From the NCBI RefSeq assembly GCF_025244705.1, contig NZ_CP104207.1, forward strand, positions 2,294,001-2,358,000: DNA of 64,000 nucleotides. The letters are read 5' to 3'. The notes beneath the pieces were generated by a model that saw only the letters and a program-made list of their open reading frames with translations, was not told the DNA's origin and did no database searches. The position numbers and the translations under genes were made by a program. Numbering within the stretch: position 1 is the first letter of the stretch; each line of letters starts with the position of its first letter. Source of the stretch: Sphingopyxis sp. PET50. Lineage in GTDB: Bacteria; Pseudomonadota; Alphaproteobacteria; Sphingomonadales; Sphingomonadaceae. This document shows, piece by piece, positions 35,931-45,908 of this stretch.

Positions 35931-36324
35931 AAAGCTCCATGCGGTGATCGACGAGGCGGAAACCCAGGCGTTCGGCGATGACTTTCTGCAGCGCCTCGAG
36001 CTCGGGATCGACGAATTCGATCACCTTGCCGGTCTCGACATCGATCAGATGGTCGTGATGCGCCTCGGGCGCCGCTTCGTATCGCGAGCGGCCGTCGCCG
36101 AAATCGTGACGGTCGAGAATGCCTGCCTCTTCGAACAAACGCACCGTGCGATAGACGGTCGCGATCGAGATGCCGCTGTCGACCTGCGACGCGCGCTCGT
36201 AGAGGGTTTCGACGTCGGGATGATCCTCGCTATCGGAGATCACGCGCGCGATGATACGGCGCTGTTCGGTGATGCGCAGCCCCTTTTCGTGGCACAGGGC
36301 TTCGAGGTCGATGGTACCGGACAT
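35902..36324 (-). CDS. fur: Ferric uptake regulator, Fur family
   Basis: 140-residue metal-dependent repressor. N-terminal winged helix (EKGLRITEQRRIIARVI, then SGISIATVYRTVRLFEEAGIL), metal-site residues in YEAAPEAHHDHLIDVETGKV (HHDH), and C-terminal dimer domain FVDPELEALQ...[15 protein letters not shown]. The start is ATG 36324 (MSGTIDLEALCHEKG) preceded by GCAGGAAAGG; longer frames are unlikely. Overlaps plsC by 29 bases. The best candidate regulator of the Fur-box-like site at 28735. Distinguishing Fur from Mur or Zur on sequence alone is not certain; the adjacency to miaB and plsC is common in this order. Confidence 0.92.
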   Translation of the reverse strand: MSGTIDLEALCHEKGLRITEQRRIIARVISDSEDHPDVETLYERASQVDSGISIATVYRTVRLFEEAGILDRHDFGDGRSRYEAAPEAHHDHLIDVETGKVIEFVDPELEALQKVIAERLGFRLVDHRMELYGVRLDRKD

Positions 36325-36399
36325 GCGGGCCTTTCCTGCAAGATGCAGCCGTGTCTTTCGTTCTGCGATCTGTATAGGCACGGCCCGCGCATAGGACAA

Positions 36400-36423
36400 G
36401 GGCGGCGCCCCGCGGCGCCGCCC
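36400..36423 (-). terminator. Strong hairpin between mucR and fur
   Basis: GGGCGGCGCC/GGCGCCGCCC stem (10 bp, 4-base loop) 34 bases after the mucR stop. No T run on the minus strand, so attenuation or RNA stability are also possible. Confidence 0.5.
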
Positions 36424-36456
36424 CATCAGCCCGGCCGGGTGATCGTCCGATGCGCG

Positions 36457-36891
36457 TCAGGCAACCTTCTTGCGCTTGCGCCCACCGCCACGGCCCTTGG
36501 TGCCAAGGCCGATTTCCTTGGCCAGCGCGCGGCGCTTTTCGGCATAATTGGGGGCGACCATCGGATAGTCGGCGGGCAGGCCCCATTTGGCGCGATAATC
36601 GTCGGGGGTCATGCCGTAATGCGTCATCAGATGGCGGCGAAGCATCTTGAGCTTCTTGCCGTCCTCGAGGCAGACGATGAAGTCGGGCTTGACCGACGTG
36701 CGGATCGACACGGCGGGGACGAGCTTCTCTTCCTCCACCGGCGCGTTGCCGAGACCTGAGAGCGCGGCATGAACATTGTTGATCAGCATCGAAAGATCGG
36801 AAATCGCAACGCTGTTGTTGCTGACATGAGCCGCGACAATATCAGCGGTCAGGGTGACCAGCATTTCGCTGGTATCGGCTTGATCCGACAT
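36457..36891 (-). CDS. mucR: MucR/Ros family zinc-finger regulator
   Basis: 144-residue Ros/MucR-type DNA-binding protein with H-NS-like behaviour in alphaproteobacteria. The N-terminal oligomerisation region (LVTLTADIVAAHVSNNSV) is followed by the prokaryotic zinc-finger core VCLEDGKKLKMLRRHLMTHYGMTPDDYRAKW, in which the usual second Cys is absent and the two His are kept, as in Mlr-type members. The tail is KGRGGGRKRKKVA, basic. Start ATG 36891 with AAGGAATT upstream. Lies between rimI and fur on the same strand. Controls surface polysaccharide and accessory loci in relatives; target genes here unknown. Frame intact. Confidence 0.94.
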   Translation of the reverse strand: MSDQADTSEMLVTLTADIVAAHVSNNSVAISDLSMLINNVHAALSGLGNAPVEEEKLVPAVSIRTSVKPDFIVCLEDGKKLKMLRRHLMTHYGMTPDDYRAKWGLPADYPMVAPNYAEKRRALAKEIGLGTKGRGGGRKRKKVA

Positions 36892-36998
36892 GGGACAAAT
36901 TCCTTATTCGAGTTACCCAGAAGATGGACGATTTTTATTCAAACTCTTCTTCATCCGGCGGCGATAGTGCCATTTTGGCAGCATCTCCGCAAGGTCTG

Positions 36999-37482
36999 TC
37001 ACCTAGTTATATCGGTATTGGACGAACGGCGCATCGTAATCGCATCGCGTATCATGCCGTCTCCACCCCGATAATAGTCCTTGCGCTTAGCCGCATTCCG
37101 AAAAGCCGCTGCGCTCATAGAGATGAACCGCATCATTGTCAGCGCGCATTTCGAGGAAATACTCCTCGGCCCCTTCGGCGGTCGCCCATGATTGCCAATC
37201 GGCCATCAGCGCCATGCCGATCCCGCGTCCGCGCCACGCCGGATCGACCGCAAGCAGCAGCAGTTCGCTTTCGGGACCCGCGACCCGTGCCGCCGAAAAG
37301 CCACACGGGGTCTCGCCGTCCCGGGCGAGGCATATGCGCGCCGAGGGCAGCGCGAACAGGGTGAGCAGCTGGGCGCGGCTCCACGCCTCGCCATAAGCGG
37401 GATCGAAGGCGGCATCCATGACGCGCATGACGGCCGCGAGATCGGCAACGCGCGCCGTGGCGAGGCGAATTTCGCCGGTCAT
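36999..37482 (-). CDS. rimI: Ribosomal protein S18-alanine N-acetyltransferase-like, one frameshift
   Basis: GNAT acetyltransferase; RimI modifies the N-terminal Ala of ribosomal protein S18. EIRLATARVADLAAVMRVMD starts the fold; LLLLAVDPAWRGRGIGMALM holds the acetyl-CoA loop (RGRGIG), then FLEMRADNDAVHLYERSGF. The frame stops early at 37087, but the plus strand at 37085-37091 reads GCTTAGC. With GCCGGC the protein continues FSECGRRKDYYRGGDGMI and ends DAITMRRSSNTDITR at 36999, the normal C-terminus of the family. The start ATG 37482 overlaps the tsaB stop (ATGA). About 161 residues. The tsaB-rimI pair is a conserved order. Confidence 0.9.
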
Positions 37483-38126
37483 GCGGACGCCACCATCGGC
37501 TTCGCATCGGGCGCGCGGCCGTAGGCCGGGCTGGGGCCGGCAAAGATCGCAGTGGCGGGCAGCGCCGCGAAAGCCCGGGCATCGGGCAGCATCGGCACAG
37601 CGGTTCCGGATCCGCGCCGTTCGACAAAGGCTTCGGCGCGGTTGCCGACCACCAGCGTGTCGGCGAGCCGCACCGCCGCGTCGGGGAGGAGCGACCGGAC
37701 ATCGGCGCGCGGCGACAGGTCGGCGGCGAAAGGCTGGACGAACCATTGCCCGTGCCCGCCCTCCATCACGACCAGCGCGCCGTCCGCCGCGGCGATCGTG
37801 TCCGCCGCACCGGCCGCGACGAGCGCCAGGGTCGAAAAACCATAGGCCGGCACCTGCCAGCCGAGCGCCAGCGCGCGCGCCGCGGCGACGCCGATGCGCA
37901 CCCCGGCGAAGCTTCCCGGGCCGCACCCGACGAAGATCGCGTCGGCCCGCCCGCCATCCGCGAGCTCGGCGATCAGCGGCACCAGCCGCTCGGCATGACC
38001 GCGCCCGATGACCTCATGACGAAAATCCACCAGGCGCGCACCGTCGAACAGCGCGACCGAACAGGCCTCGCTGGCGGAGTCGATGACGAGCCTTCGGCCG
38101 TCAGGCGATGCGGTTGAAGCGCTCAA
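37479..38126 (-). CDS. tsaB: tRNA threonylcarbamoyladenosine biosynthesis protein TsaB
   Basis: Scaffold for TsaD in t6A37 tRNA modification; ASKHA fold without ATPase activity of its own. [17 protein letters not shown] begins the fold, followed by [40 protein letters not shown] (the diagnostic GPGSFTGxR-type loop) and [11 protein letters not shown]. The start is uncertain: TTG at 38126 gives [16 protein letters not shown] and overlaps the nitroreductase stop by about 25 bases. A later non-ATG start is possible. About 215 residues, normal. Coupled to rimI. Frame intact. Confidence 0.92.
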   Translation of the reverse strand: MSASTASPDGRRLVIDSASEACSVALFDGARLVDFRHEVIGRGHAERLVPLIAELADGGRADAIFVGCGPGSFAGVRIGVAAARALALGWQVPAYGFSTLALVAAGAADTIAAADGALVVMEGGHGQWFVQPFAADLSPRADVRSLLPDAAVRLADTLVVGNRAEAFVERRGSGTAVPMLPDARAFAALPATAIFAGPSPAYGRAPDAKPMVASA

Positions 38127-38695
38127 AACCGGGGCGCGGGCTGCGCTCGAAGATGGTCGCGGGGTCGCCATAGCCGAGCGTCGAGATGAAATTGCTCTTC
38201 ACGCTCGGCTGGTCGGCGAAGAAGGCCGCATCGACCGCCGCATTGTCGAACCCCGACATCGGACCGCTATCGAGCCCCAGCGCGCGCGCGGCGAGGATAA
38301 AATAGGCGCCTTGCAGGCTCGAATTGCGGAACGCCGTGGCGTGAGCCAGTTCTGCATTGGTGTTGAACCAGCTCTTCGCATCGGCGTGCGGGAAAAGCTC
38401 GGGCAGATTTTCGTAGAATTCCAGGTCCATGCCGATGATCGCGGTGACCGGCGCCTTGCGGATCTTGTCGCCGTTGGCAGGCAGCGCGAGCGTCGCCAGC
38501 TTTTCCTTCGCCGCGGCGCTCGTCACCCAGATGATGCGCGCCGAGCAGGCAGTTGGCACTCGTCGGGCCGAACTTCATCAGGTCCCAGATCGCGTGCAGC
38601 TGTTCCTCGCCGACCGGTTTGTCGACATAGCCGTTATAGGTGCGCGCGGTGCGGAACAGCTGGTCGAGGGCGGCGTCGGAAAGCGGCTCGCTCAT
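38101..38695 (-). CDS. rutE: Nitroreductase-family malonic semialdehyde reductase-like protein, one frameshift
   Basis: FMN-binding nitroreductase-fold protein of about 197 residues similar to RutE/HadB (3-hydroxypropionate-forming malonic semialdehyde reductase). [79 protein letters not shown] and [12 protein letters not shown] are all family segments. The break at 38540-38546 (plus strand GCCGAGC) is repaired by GCCGGC to [14 protein letters not shown]. The other rut genes are absent, so a role in pyrimidine breakdown is not supported by context; a general semialdehyde or quinone reductase is equally possible. The symbol is for likeness only. Starts 29 bases after the nfuA stop. Confidence 0.88.
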
Positions 38696-38723
38696 CGGGT
38701 CAATTCTCCTGATTGTCGGTGGG

Positions 38724-39302
38724 TCAGACGGCGTGAACGGCCGTCACTTCGGGCACATAATGTTTGAGCAGCGATTCGATACCGTTCTTCAGCGTCGCGG
38801 TCGACGACGGACAGCCGGCGCAGGCGCCCTGCATCTTGAGGTACACATTACCCTTGTCGAAGCCGCGATAGATGATGTCGCCGCCGTCGTTGGCGACGGC
38901 CGGGCGAACCCGTGTTTCGATGAGGTCCTTGATCTGGTCGATGATGTCGGCGTCGGCAGGGTCGTCGGCGAAATCGGCCGCATCCTCGCCCGGTACGCTG
39001 ATCCCGGCGGCGGTGCCGGGGTTGAACAGCGGCATCTGGCCCAGGAAATGGTCCATGACGATGCCGAGCACGTCGGGCTTGAGGTCGCTCCAGTTGACGC
39101 CGGGCGCCGCGGTGACCGAGACGAATTCGCGGCCGAAGAACACGCCGGTCACGTCGCCGAGCGCGAACAGCGCGGCGGCCAGCGGCGAGGCTTCGGCCTC
39201 TTCGGGGCTGGCGAAGTCGCGGGTGCCCGTTTCCATCACCGGCTGGCCCGGCAGGAATTTGAGCGTCGCGGGGTTGGGCGTCGATTCGGTTTCGATCAGC
39301 AT
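38724..39302 (-). CDS. nfuA: NifU-family Fe-S cluster carrier (Nfu type)
   Basis: About 192 residues: N-terminal Nfu_N domain ([35 protein letters not shown]) and C-terminal NifU domain with [28 protein letters not shown], where CxxC binds or delivers [4Fe-4S]. Start ATG 39302 (MLIETE) or the in-frame ATG at 39311; both are possible. Likely provides clusters to radical-SAM enzymes such as MiaB encoded downstream on the same strand; that link is inference. Divergent from the hypothetical gene at 39366. Frame intact. Confidence 0.93.
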   Translation of the reverse strand: MLIETESTPNPATLKFLPGQPVMETGTRDFASPEEAEASPLAAALFALGDVTGVFFGREFVSVTAAPGVNWSDLKPDVLGIVMDHFLGQMPLFNPGTAAGISVPGEDAADFADDPADADIIDQIKDLIETRVRPAVANDGGDIIYRGFDKGNVYLKMQGACAGCPSSTATLKNGIESLLKHYVPEVTAVHAV

Positions 39303-39365
39303 GGGGCGCATGTGGGGCGCGATCGGGCTTTGTGCAAGCCGACAAAGATGCGCTAGACACGAAAA

Positions 39366-40238
39366 ATGCGCCATTTCTCCCATTTCGCCGCGATCGACTG
39401 GTCGGGCGCGCGCGGACCGCGCCAGCGCGGGATCGCGTTGGCTGTCGCCAGCGGAACGGCGGCGCCCATGCTGGTCCGGCCGGGGCATATCTGGTCGCGC
39501 GCCGAGATATTGGACTGGCTCGAAGATATCGCCGGGTCGGAGGCCGACATGCTGATAGGCTTCGATTTTTCGGCGGCTTTCGCGTTCGAGGATCGCGGCG
39601 CCTATTTTCCCGGCTGGCCGGACAGCCCGTGCGACCTGCCTGGCCTGTGGGCGCTGGTCGAGCGGCTGACCGCCGCCGATCCGCATTTCGAGGTCGCCAC
39701 TTTTCTGGCGCATGCGGAGGCGCGGCGCCATTTCCGTCATGGCCGAGGCGATGTCGGCGACCTGTTCGAGCCGGGTGCCGGGCGATTGCGTGTCGTCGAG
39801 CATCACCAGCGCGCGACGCGGCAGGCGGCCAGCGTCAGCAATTTCAACCTCGTCGGCGCGGCGCAGGTCGGCAAGGCGAGCCTTGCGGGCATGCGCCTGC
39901 TCCACCGGCTGCGCAGCCGCGTGCCGCTCTGGCCGCTCGACCCGGTGCCGGCAGCCGGGCCGTTGCTCGTCGAAATCTACACCGGACTTGCCGCCCGCGC
40001 CGCCGGCGTCCCGTCGGGACGCAGCAAGATCCGCGACGGCATCGCGCTCGACGCGGCGCTGGCGGCGCTCGCATCGCCACCCGTGGCGCACATCGGCCCG
40101 ATCAGCGACCATGCCGCAGACGCGCTGCTGACCGCCGCGTGGCTCCGCGCTTTCGCGGGAAAACGCGCCCTCTGGTCTCCGGCCCCGCTGACCGAAAGCC
40201 TCGCCCGAACCGAAGGCTGGACCTTTGGCATCATTTGA
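39366..40238 (+). CDS. Conserved hypothetical protein, possible RNase H-like fold
   Basis: 291 residues, no signal peptide or membrane helix. FAAIDWSGARGPRQRGIALAV at the start and DMLIGFDFSAAFAF later have the acidic beta-strand pattern of DUF429-like RNase H-fold predicted nucleases; this is a tentative likeness. Later parts include SVSNFNLVGAAQVGKASLAGMRLL, VEIYTGLAARAAG and ISDHAADALLTAAWLRAFAG, the last with an Asp/His-Asp pattern that could be catalytic. Upstream is the divergent nfuA. The tRNA-Thr gene begins 18 bases after the stop. Frame intact. Function unknown. Confidence 0.72.
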   Translation: MRHFSHFAAIDWSGARGPRQRGIALAVASGTAAPMLVRPGHIWSRAEILDWLEDIAGSEADMLIGFDFSAAFAFEDRGAYFPGWPDSPCDLPGLWALVERLTAADPHFEVATFLAHAEARRHFRHGRGDVGDLFEPGAGRLRVVEHHQRATRQAASVSNFNLVGAAQVGKASLAGMRLLHRLRSRVPLWPLDPVPAAGPLLVEIYTGLAARAAGVPSGRSKIRDGIALDAALAALASPPVAHIGPISDHAADALLTAAWLRAFAGKRALWSPAPLTESLARTEGWTFGII

Positions 40239-40256
40239 AGCAAAGGGCCGAAAGGC

Positions 40257-40333
40257 GCCGGCTTAGCTCAGTTGGTAGAGCAACCGCCTTGTAAGCGGTA
40301 GGTCGTCAGTTCGAGTCTGACAGCTCGGCACCA
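40257..40333 (+). tRNA. tRNA-Thr (UGU anticodon)
   Basis: Cloverleaf with acceptor GCCGGCT, D-arm GCTCAGTTGGTAGAGC, anticodon arm ACCGC-CTTGTAA-GCGGT (anticodon TGT) and T-arm GTCAG-TTCGAGT-CTGAC. CCA is encoded. The 3' acceptor strand reads AGCTCGGC, which carries one extra T. AGCCGGC would pair perfectly with GCCGGCT. This T at 40323-40329 is the same GCTCGGC defect seen in frameshifted genes, so it is probably a sequence error. Confidence 0.93.
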
Positions 40334-40397
40334 TTCGGCCCTCCCAACGGAGCTCGGCTTTCTCTCGGCAGCCTCCGGAAGGGCCAGGCGGTCCCGG

Positions 40398-42435
40398 TCA
40401 TTTCTCCGGCGCGAGGCGGATCGCGGCGCCGCCGCCCGGCGCGAGCCACAATTTATAGCTGTCACCCCTCTTCACCGTGATCGTCTCATAGGCGATCCGG
40501 TGCCGCGCGTCGGTCAGATAGGTTGCGCCTTCGCCATCCTTGTACACGGTCGCGGTATAGTTCCTGCCCGGCTCCAGGAAATCGAAGCGCAGTTCGGCCG
40601 TGCGTGCGGTCGCGTCATTGACGCCGCCGACATACCAGTCGGCGCTGTTCCGATCCTTGCGCGCGAAGATCGCATAGTCGCCGACTTCGCCCGCGATCAA
40701 ATGGCTCTCGGCCCAGTCGGCCGGAACCTTGCCGATGAATTCGAGCTCGCGCGGATATTTCGCCAGCGTCTCGGGAAAATCGGCCGCCATCTGGATCGGC
40801 GAATAGATGGCGAGATAGAGCCCGAGCTGCTTCGCGAGCGTCGAGGCGAGCGGCGCTTTGTTCGCCCCCTCGAGGCTCAGCACACCGGGCGTGAAATCCA
40901 TCGGCCCCGACAGCATCCGCGTATAGACGAGCGTCGGTTCATGATCCGGGCCGTTTGCGAAGGCGCCCCAGGCATTATATTCCATGCCCCGGGCGCCTTC
41001 GCGTGCGACCCAGTTGGGATAAGTGCGGCGAAGGCCCGTGTCCTTCACCGGCTCGTGCGGGTTCACCGCGACCTTATATTTCGCCGCGGTCTCGACGACC
41101 TTCAGATGGTGCTGCACCTGGCGCTGGCCGTCGTGCCATTCCATCCGCGTCTCGCCCGGATTGTCGCCCGGCGCGATGATCCCGCCCGCATCGGCGACAT
41201 AACCGGTCTTGACCGTGCCGACGCCGAGTTCGCCATAGAGCTTCATCGCATCGTCGAGCTGCGCTTCGTAAACCGCGATATTGCCGCCGGTCTCATGATG
41301 GCCGATCAGCTGCACGCCCTTCTTGCGCGCATAATCGGTTACCGCCTTCAGGTCGAAGTCGGGGGTCGCTTCGGTAAAGCTGTACTCGTCGCCATGGCCG
41401 AACCAGTTGCCGTTCCAGCCCTTGTTCCACCCTTCAACCAAGACCCCGCCGAACTTGTGCTTCGCGGCGAAGTCGATCACCTGCTTCGTTCGCTCGGTCG
41501 TCGCGCCATGCTTCGGCCCCTCGGCCCAGGTCCAGTCGCCGCGGATCATGCCCCACCAGATGCCGACATATTTCATCGGCTTGAACCAGCTGACGTCGCC
41601 GAGCTTGTTCGGTTCGTTGAGATTGAGCTCGAGGTCGCTTTCGACCAGCCCCGCCGCATTGTCGGCGATGCGCAGCGTCCGCCACGGCGTCGCGAAGGGC
41701 AGGTCGCGGATCACCCGTGGCCCACGCGACGAGGGCGACAGGGTGGCGCGGAACTTCTGCCCCTCGGCGCGCTTGAACCACATGCCCGCATAATCGACGA
41801 GCGCCGCCTCGTGGAACGACAGATGGGTGCCGTCCTCCAGCCGCATCGTGATCGGCGTATGCGCGGTCGCGACCGCGTCGATCGGGGTTTCCTGATAGAC
41901 CTGCTCGTAACGGTTCCATTCGCCGCCCGTGATCCACCACGCCGTGCCCTTGGGCACGATGTCGAATTCGGTGAACTCATCGGCGATCTTCGCGGTCTCC
42001 AGCCCCGCCTGTTCGGGCAATTCATAGCGAAAGCCGATGCCGTCGTCGAACAGGCGGAACCGCACATTCAGCCGGTGCCCGCCCCAGCTGTCGTTCTGGC
42101 GCAGCCGCACGAGCAGCTCGTTGTGACGGTCGCGCACGAAGCGCCGCTCGCCCCAGGGCTGTTCCCAGGTCGTATCGCCGCTCGCACGCTCGACGCTCTC
42201 GATCGCGAAGCCGCGCTGGAGCCCGATGCCGTCGGTGAGGATGAAGCCGAGCTTCGACGGCGCGATCAGCAATTGCCCCTTGCGCGACAGCGACCAGGTC
42301 GGACGCTGGTCGTTGTCGGTCGCCACGGTCAGCACGATCCGGCCGTCGGGCGAGGTCGCGGTGGCTCGGCGCGGGCGCTTGTTGCGCCGAGGCGGGGACC
42401 GCGATGGCGGCGGCGAGAAGCAACAGGGTACGCAT
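40398..42435 (-). CDS. GH97 alpha-glucosidase (SusB-like), one frameshift
   Basis: Exported glycoside hydrolase of family 97, acting on maltodextrins or alpha-glucosides. Signal peptide MRTLLLLAAAIAVPASAQ. The break at 42364-42370 (plus strand GCTCGGC) is repaired to QAPAPATATSPDGRIVLTV. The N-terminal beta-sandwich includes DGIGFRYELPEQ, WWITGGEWNRYEQVYQETP and MRLEDGTHLSFHEAAL. The barrel has GGVLVEGWNKGWNG, QLIGHHETGGN, VKTGYVADAGG and the VNPHEPVKDTGLRRTYPNW region. About 679 residues. The start ATG 42435 overlaps the stop of the upstream alpha-glucosidase (TGATG). Last gene of the minus-strand maltodextrin operon. Confidence 0.92.
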
Positions 42436-44080
42436 CAGTTCGTCTCTTCCATTTCCATCCACAACACGCCCGCGGGCGGCAGCGTGGCAGCATCGGCACC
42501 GTTCAGCGCCAGCAGCTCGCGGCCGCCGCCATGCGCGGCGATATCGACCGGCGCTGCGCCGAGGTTGAACAGGCAGCGGATCCGCTGTCCCTCCGCCACC
42601 CGGTCGAAACCGAGCAGGTCGCCGTCGATGATCCAGCGATCATTGGCGCCCAGCCGCAGCGCCGGGCTGGCGGCGCGCAAGCCGAGCAGACGGCGGGTCA
42701 GCGCGAGCATCGATTCGGGGTCCGCTTCCTGCCGGTCGACCGCGAGCGTGCCGTGCGTCTCGCCCAACGGCAGCCACGGATCGGCGTCCGAAAAGCCCGC
42801 GTGCGGCGCGCTCGAAACCCATGGCAGCGGCGTCCGCGCCCCGTCGCGCGACAGCGTCAGCGGCCAATTCTTCAGCGCCTCGGGATCCTTGACCAGCTCG
42901 AACGGGATATCGACCTGGTCGAGCCCGAGTTCCTCGCCGTTGTAGACGATGATATTGCCGCGCAGCGCGCAGAGCAGCGCCATTTTCATGCGGGCATAAG
43001 CGGCGGGATCGACACCTGCGACCGCCCAGCGCGACACCGCGCGCGGCGCGTCGTGATTTTCGAACGCCCAGCTCGGCCAGCCGACGCCCGGCGCGTCGGA
43101 CCACCCATCGGCCGCCTCGCGCACCAGCCTGGGGGTCAGCTGGTCGGCGTAGAGGAAGTTGAAGCCATAGGCGCTGTTCAGCCGCCGTTCGCCGCGGCGG
43201 TGAAGCTCTTCATTTCGCGCTCGGCCTCGTCGCCGCCGACTTCCGCCACGGTAAAGCGGCCCGGATATTCATCCGTCAGTGCGCGGATGCGCTCGAGAAA
43301 GAGCGGGATGTCGGGATGCGACTGGTTGTGGATCTTCTGCTGGAAATCGAACGGCCGCGTGCGCACCTTGTTCGACGGCGGCGCGGGCGGATTGTCGCGC
43401 AGCATCGGATCGTGCATCGAAAAATTGATCGCATCGATGCGGAAACCGTCGACGCCACGGTCGAGCCAGAAGCGCACGACGCCGAGCAGTGCGTCCTGCA
43501 CGGCGCGGTTATGGACGTTGAGCTGCGGCTGCGACGCCAGGAAATTGTGCATATAATATTGGCCGCGCCGCGCGTCCCAGGTCCACGCCGGGCCGCCGAA
43601 CACCGACTGCCAGTTGGTCGGCGGCGATCCGTCGGGCCTGGCATCGGCCCAGACATACCAGTCGGCCCGATCATTGTCGCGGCTCGCCCGGCTTTCGGCG
43701 AACCAGGCGTGCCGGTCCGACGTGTGCGCGAAAACGAGGTCGGTGGTGACCTTCAGCCCCAGTTCGTGCGCGCGCGCGACCAGCGCGTCGAAATCGCTGA
43801 GGCTGCCGAAGATCGGATCGACTTCGCAATAATCGGCGATGTCATACCCGAAATCGTCCATCGGCGAGGGATAGAAGGGCGACAGCCAGATCGCATCGAC
43901 GCCGAGGTCGGCGACATAGCCGAGCCGCGCGGTGATCCCGGCAAGGTCGCCGATGCCGTCGCCGTTCGAATCGGCGAAGCTGCGCGGATAGATCTGATAG
44001 ATCGCTGCACCCTTCCACCAGGGGGTCTCGGCGGCAACGGGCGCGCTATCCGCTTTCTGAAGGGGCTGGTTCGTCGTCAC
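42435..44080 (-). CDS. GH13 alpha-glucosidase (oligo-1,6-glucosidase type), one frameshift
   Basis: Alpha-glucosidase of the GH13_23-like group. WWKGAAIYQIYPRSFADSNGDGIGD starts the barrel. GLKVTTDLVFAHTSDRH (region I), VDGFRIDAINF (nucleophile Asp), RFTVAEVGGDEAERE (acid/base Glu) and FENHDAPR (third Asp) are all present. The frame breaks near 43190-43200; GCCGGC gives KSFTAGERRLNSAYGFNF, in which two extra bases are removed. No signal peptide, so it acts in the cytoplasm on imported oligosaccharide. The start is GTG at 44080, 13 bases after the amylase stop. About 548 residues. Confidence 0.92.
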
Positions 44081-44093
44081 GCGGGGCTTTCGC

Positions 44094-45908
44094 TTATTCG
44101 CTGGCCTGGCAGATGGCGGTGCCAAAGGCGGGGAGAGACAGATGCAGGCTGCCCGGCGCGGCAAGCGTCGCCGGACAGTCGCCATAGAGCGCTGTAAAGC
44201 GCGCACTTTTCATGTCGATGGCAATCGCCGCCGAAAGCGGCGTCGCGGACATATTATAGGCGAGCACAACCTCGCGCCCGCTGTCGGGGTCGAAGCGCGA
44301 TACCGCGAGCAGCCCCGGCTCTTCGGAAACGGCGCGCACCTTGGTCGTCCCGCGCGACAGCGCCGGCACCTTGCGCCGGATCGCCGACAGCGCCGCGATC
44401 TGGCGATAGAGCGGATGGCCGGTGTCGAAATTGGCGCTCGCGGTCGTCGCCTCGCTGCCGATCAGATCGTTGTCGTTATAGACCGCGACCTTCGACGGAA
44501 ACATATCCTCGCGCGCGAGCTGGTCGCCGCCGTCCGACACGAAGCCCTGCTCGTCGCCATAATAGATCACCGGCACCCCGCGCAGCGTCAGCAGCATCGC
44601 ATGGCCGAGCATCACGCGCTGGAGCAGTTCTTCCTCGCTTGCCGCCGGGTTCGCCTGTTTCACGAACATCGCGAAGCGGCCCATGTCGTGGTTGCCGAGG
44701 AAGGTCGGCAGTTCGAACGCCGCCGCCGCGCCGCCCTTGTAGAGCAGGTCGCCGTCGAACAGCCGCGCGAAATCGGCGGTTCCCTTCGTGCCGCTCACCG
44801 CATCGATCGTCGCGCGGGCAAAGGCAAAGTCGAGCACGCTCGGCAGCCCGGCGGCATGGGTATGCCAGGCCAGCCCCCCCGGATCGACCGCGTCGATATA
44901 GACTTCGCCGAAAATGTGGAAATGGGGGATTCCCCTCGCCTTGGCGCGCGCCTGCATCGCGGGGACGAAGGCCCGCCAGAATTCGGGGTTCACATGCTTG
45001 GCGGTGTCGATGCGGAAACCGTCGATGCCGAATTCGTCGATCCAGCGGCCATAAATGTCGATGAACCCCTCGACGACGCTCGGATGCTCGGTCGCCAGAT
45101 CGTCGAGCCCGGCAAAATCGCCATAGAGCGCCGACTCGCCGACCCAGTCGCTGTTGCCGCGATTGTGGTAGTAAATGGGATCGTTGAGCCAGGCGGGCAC
45201 CTTCACCCGCTCATCGCCCTTCGGCACCACCGGCGTGTAGGCGAAGCGCGGGTCGGTCAGCTTCGCCCAATTTTCCGCGCTCGGATCATGGTCGCCCGAA
45301 AAGCCCGGATTGATCGGCGCGCCGTCCACGCCGCCGCGCCGCGAAAAGGGATAGTCGGCGAGGCTGCGATATTTGTAGCCCGCCCCCTCGCCCTCGGCAT
45401 AGCGGATCACGTCGGCGGTGTGGTTGGTGATGATGTCCATATAGACCTTCATCCCGCGCGCATGCGCCGCGTCGACAAAGGCCTTGAACTCGGCATTGGT
45501 GCCGAAATGCGGATCGACCCGGGTGAAGTCGGTGACCCAATAGCCGTGATAGCCCGCGCTCTCGTCGCCCTTCGGCCCCTGCACCGGCTTGTTCCTGAAG
45601 ATCGGCGCGAACCAGATCGCGGTCGCCCCCAGCCCCTCGATATAGTCGAGCCTCTTGGTCAGCCCGGCAAGGTCGCCGCCATGATAGAAACCCCTGGCCG
45701 CCGGGTCATAACCGGTCGCCAGCCGGTCGCCCTCGAGGCCGCCCCGGTCGTTCCGCGCATCGCCATTCTCGAAGCGGTCGGGCAGCACGAAATAGACGAT
45801 CTCGTCACTCGCCGGGCGCGCCCGCACCTCTTCCACCTGCGCGGCGGCGGGGAGCGGCGCCAGCAACAGCGCGAGCGGGCCCCAGAAACGATCGGCGCGG
45901 CGGATCAT
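44094..45908 (-). CDS. Exported GH13 alpha-amylase
   Basis: 604-residue alpha-amylase-type enzyme with signal peptide (WGPLALLLAPLPAAAQ). IVYFVLPDRFENGD, IEGLGATAIWFAPIF, VYMDIITNHTADV (region I), GIDGFRIDTAKHV (nucleophile), FHIFGEVYIDA (acid/base) and LPTFLGNHDMGRF (third Asp) are in order, then VIYYGDEQGFVSDGGD. A C-terminal beta domain ends the protein. It degrades starch or maltodextrin in the periplasm or outside the cell so that the TonB receptor or MFS transporter can use the products. The start ATG 45908 overlaps the stop of the halogenase-like gene (ATGA). Frame intact. Confidence 0.95.
   Translation of the reverse strand: MIRRADRFWGPLALLLAPLPAAAQVEEVRARPASDEIVYFVLPDRFENGDARNDRGGLEGDRLATGYDPAARGFYHGGDLAGLTKRLDYIEGLGATAIWFAPIFRNKPVQGPKGDESAGYHGYWVTDFTRVDPHFGTNAEFKAFVDAAHARGMKVYMDIITNHTADVIRYAEGEGAGYKYRSLADYPFSRRGGVDGAPINPGFSGDHDPSAENWAKLTDPRFAYTPVVPKGDERVKVPAWLNDPIYYHNRGNSDWVGESALYGDFAGLDDLATEHPSVVEGFIDIYGRWIDEFGIDGFRIDTAKHVNPEFWRAFVPAMQARAKARGIPHFHIFGEVYIDAVDPGGLAWHTHAAGLPSVLDFAFARATIDAVSGTKGTADFARLFDGDLLYKGGAAAAFELPTFLGNHDMGRFAMFVKQANPAASEEELLQRVMLGHAMLLTLRGVPVIYYGDEQGFVSDGGDQLAREDMFPSKVAVYNDNDLIGSEATTASANFDTGHPLYRQIAALSAIRRKVPALSRGTTKVRAVSEEPGLLAVSRFDPDSGREVVLAYNMSATPLSAAIAIDMKSARFTALYGDCPATLAAPGSLHLSLPAFGTAICQASE

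Noticed and set aside
38101..38695. Part of a rut pyrimidine pathway
   Set aside because: No other rut genes; only sequence likeness to RutE.
40500..43556. 1018-codon open frame on the plus strand
   Set aside because: Antisense of the GH97 and GH13 genes, which have full catalytic motifs.
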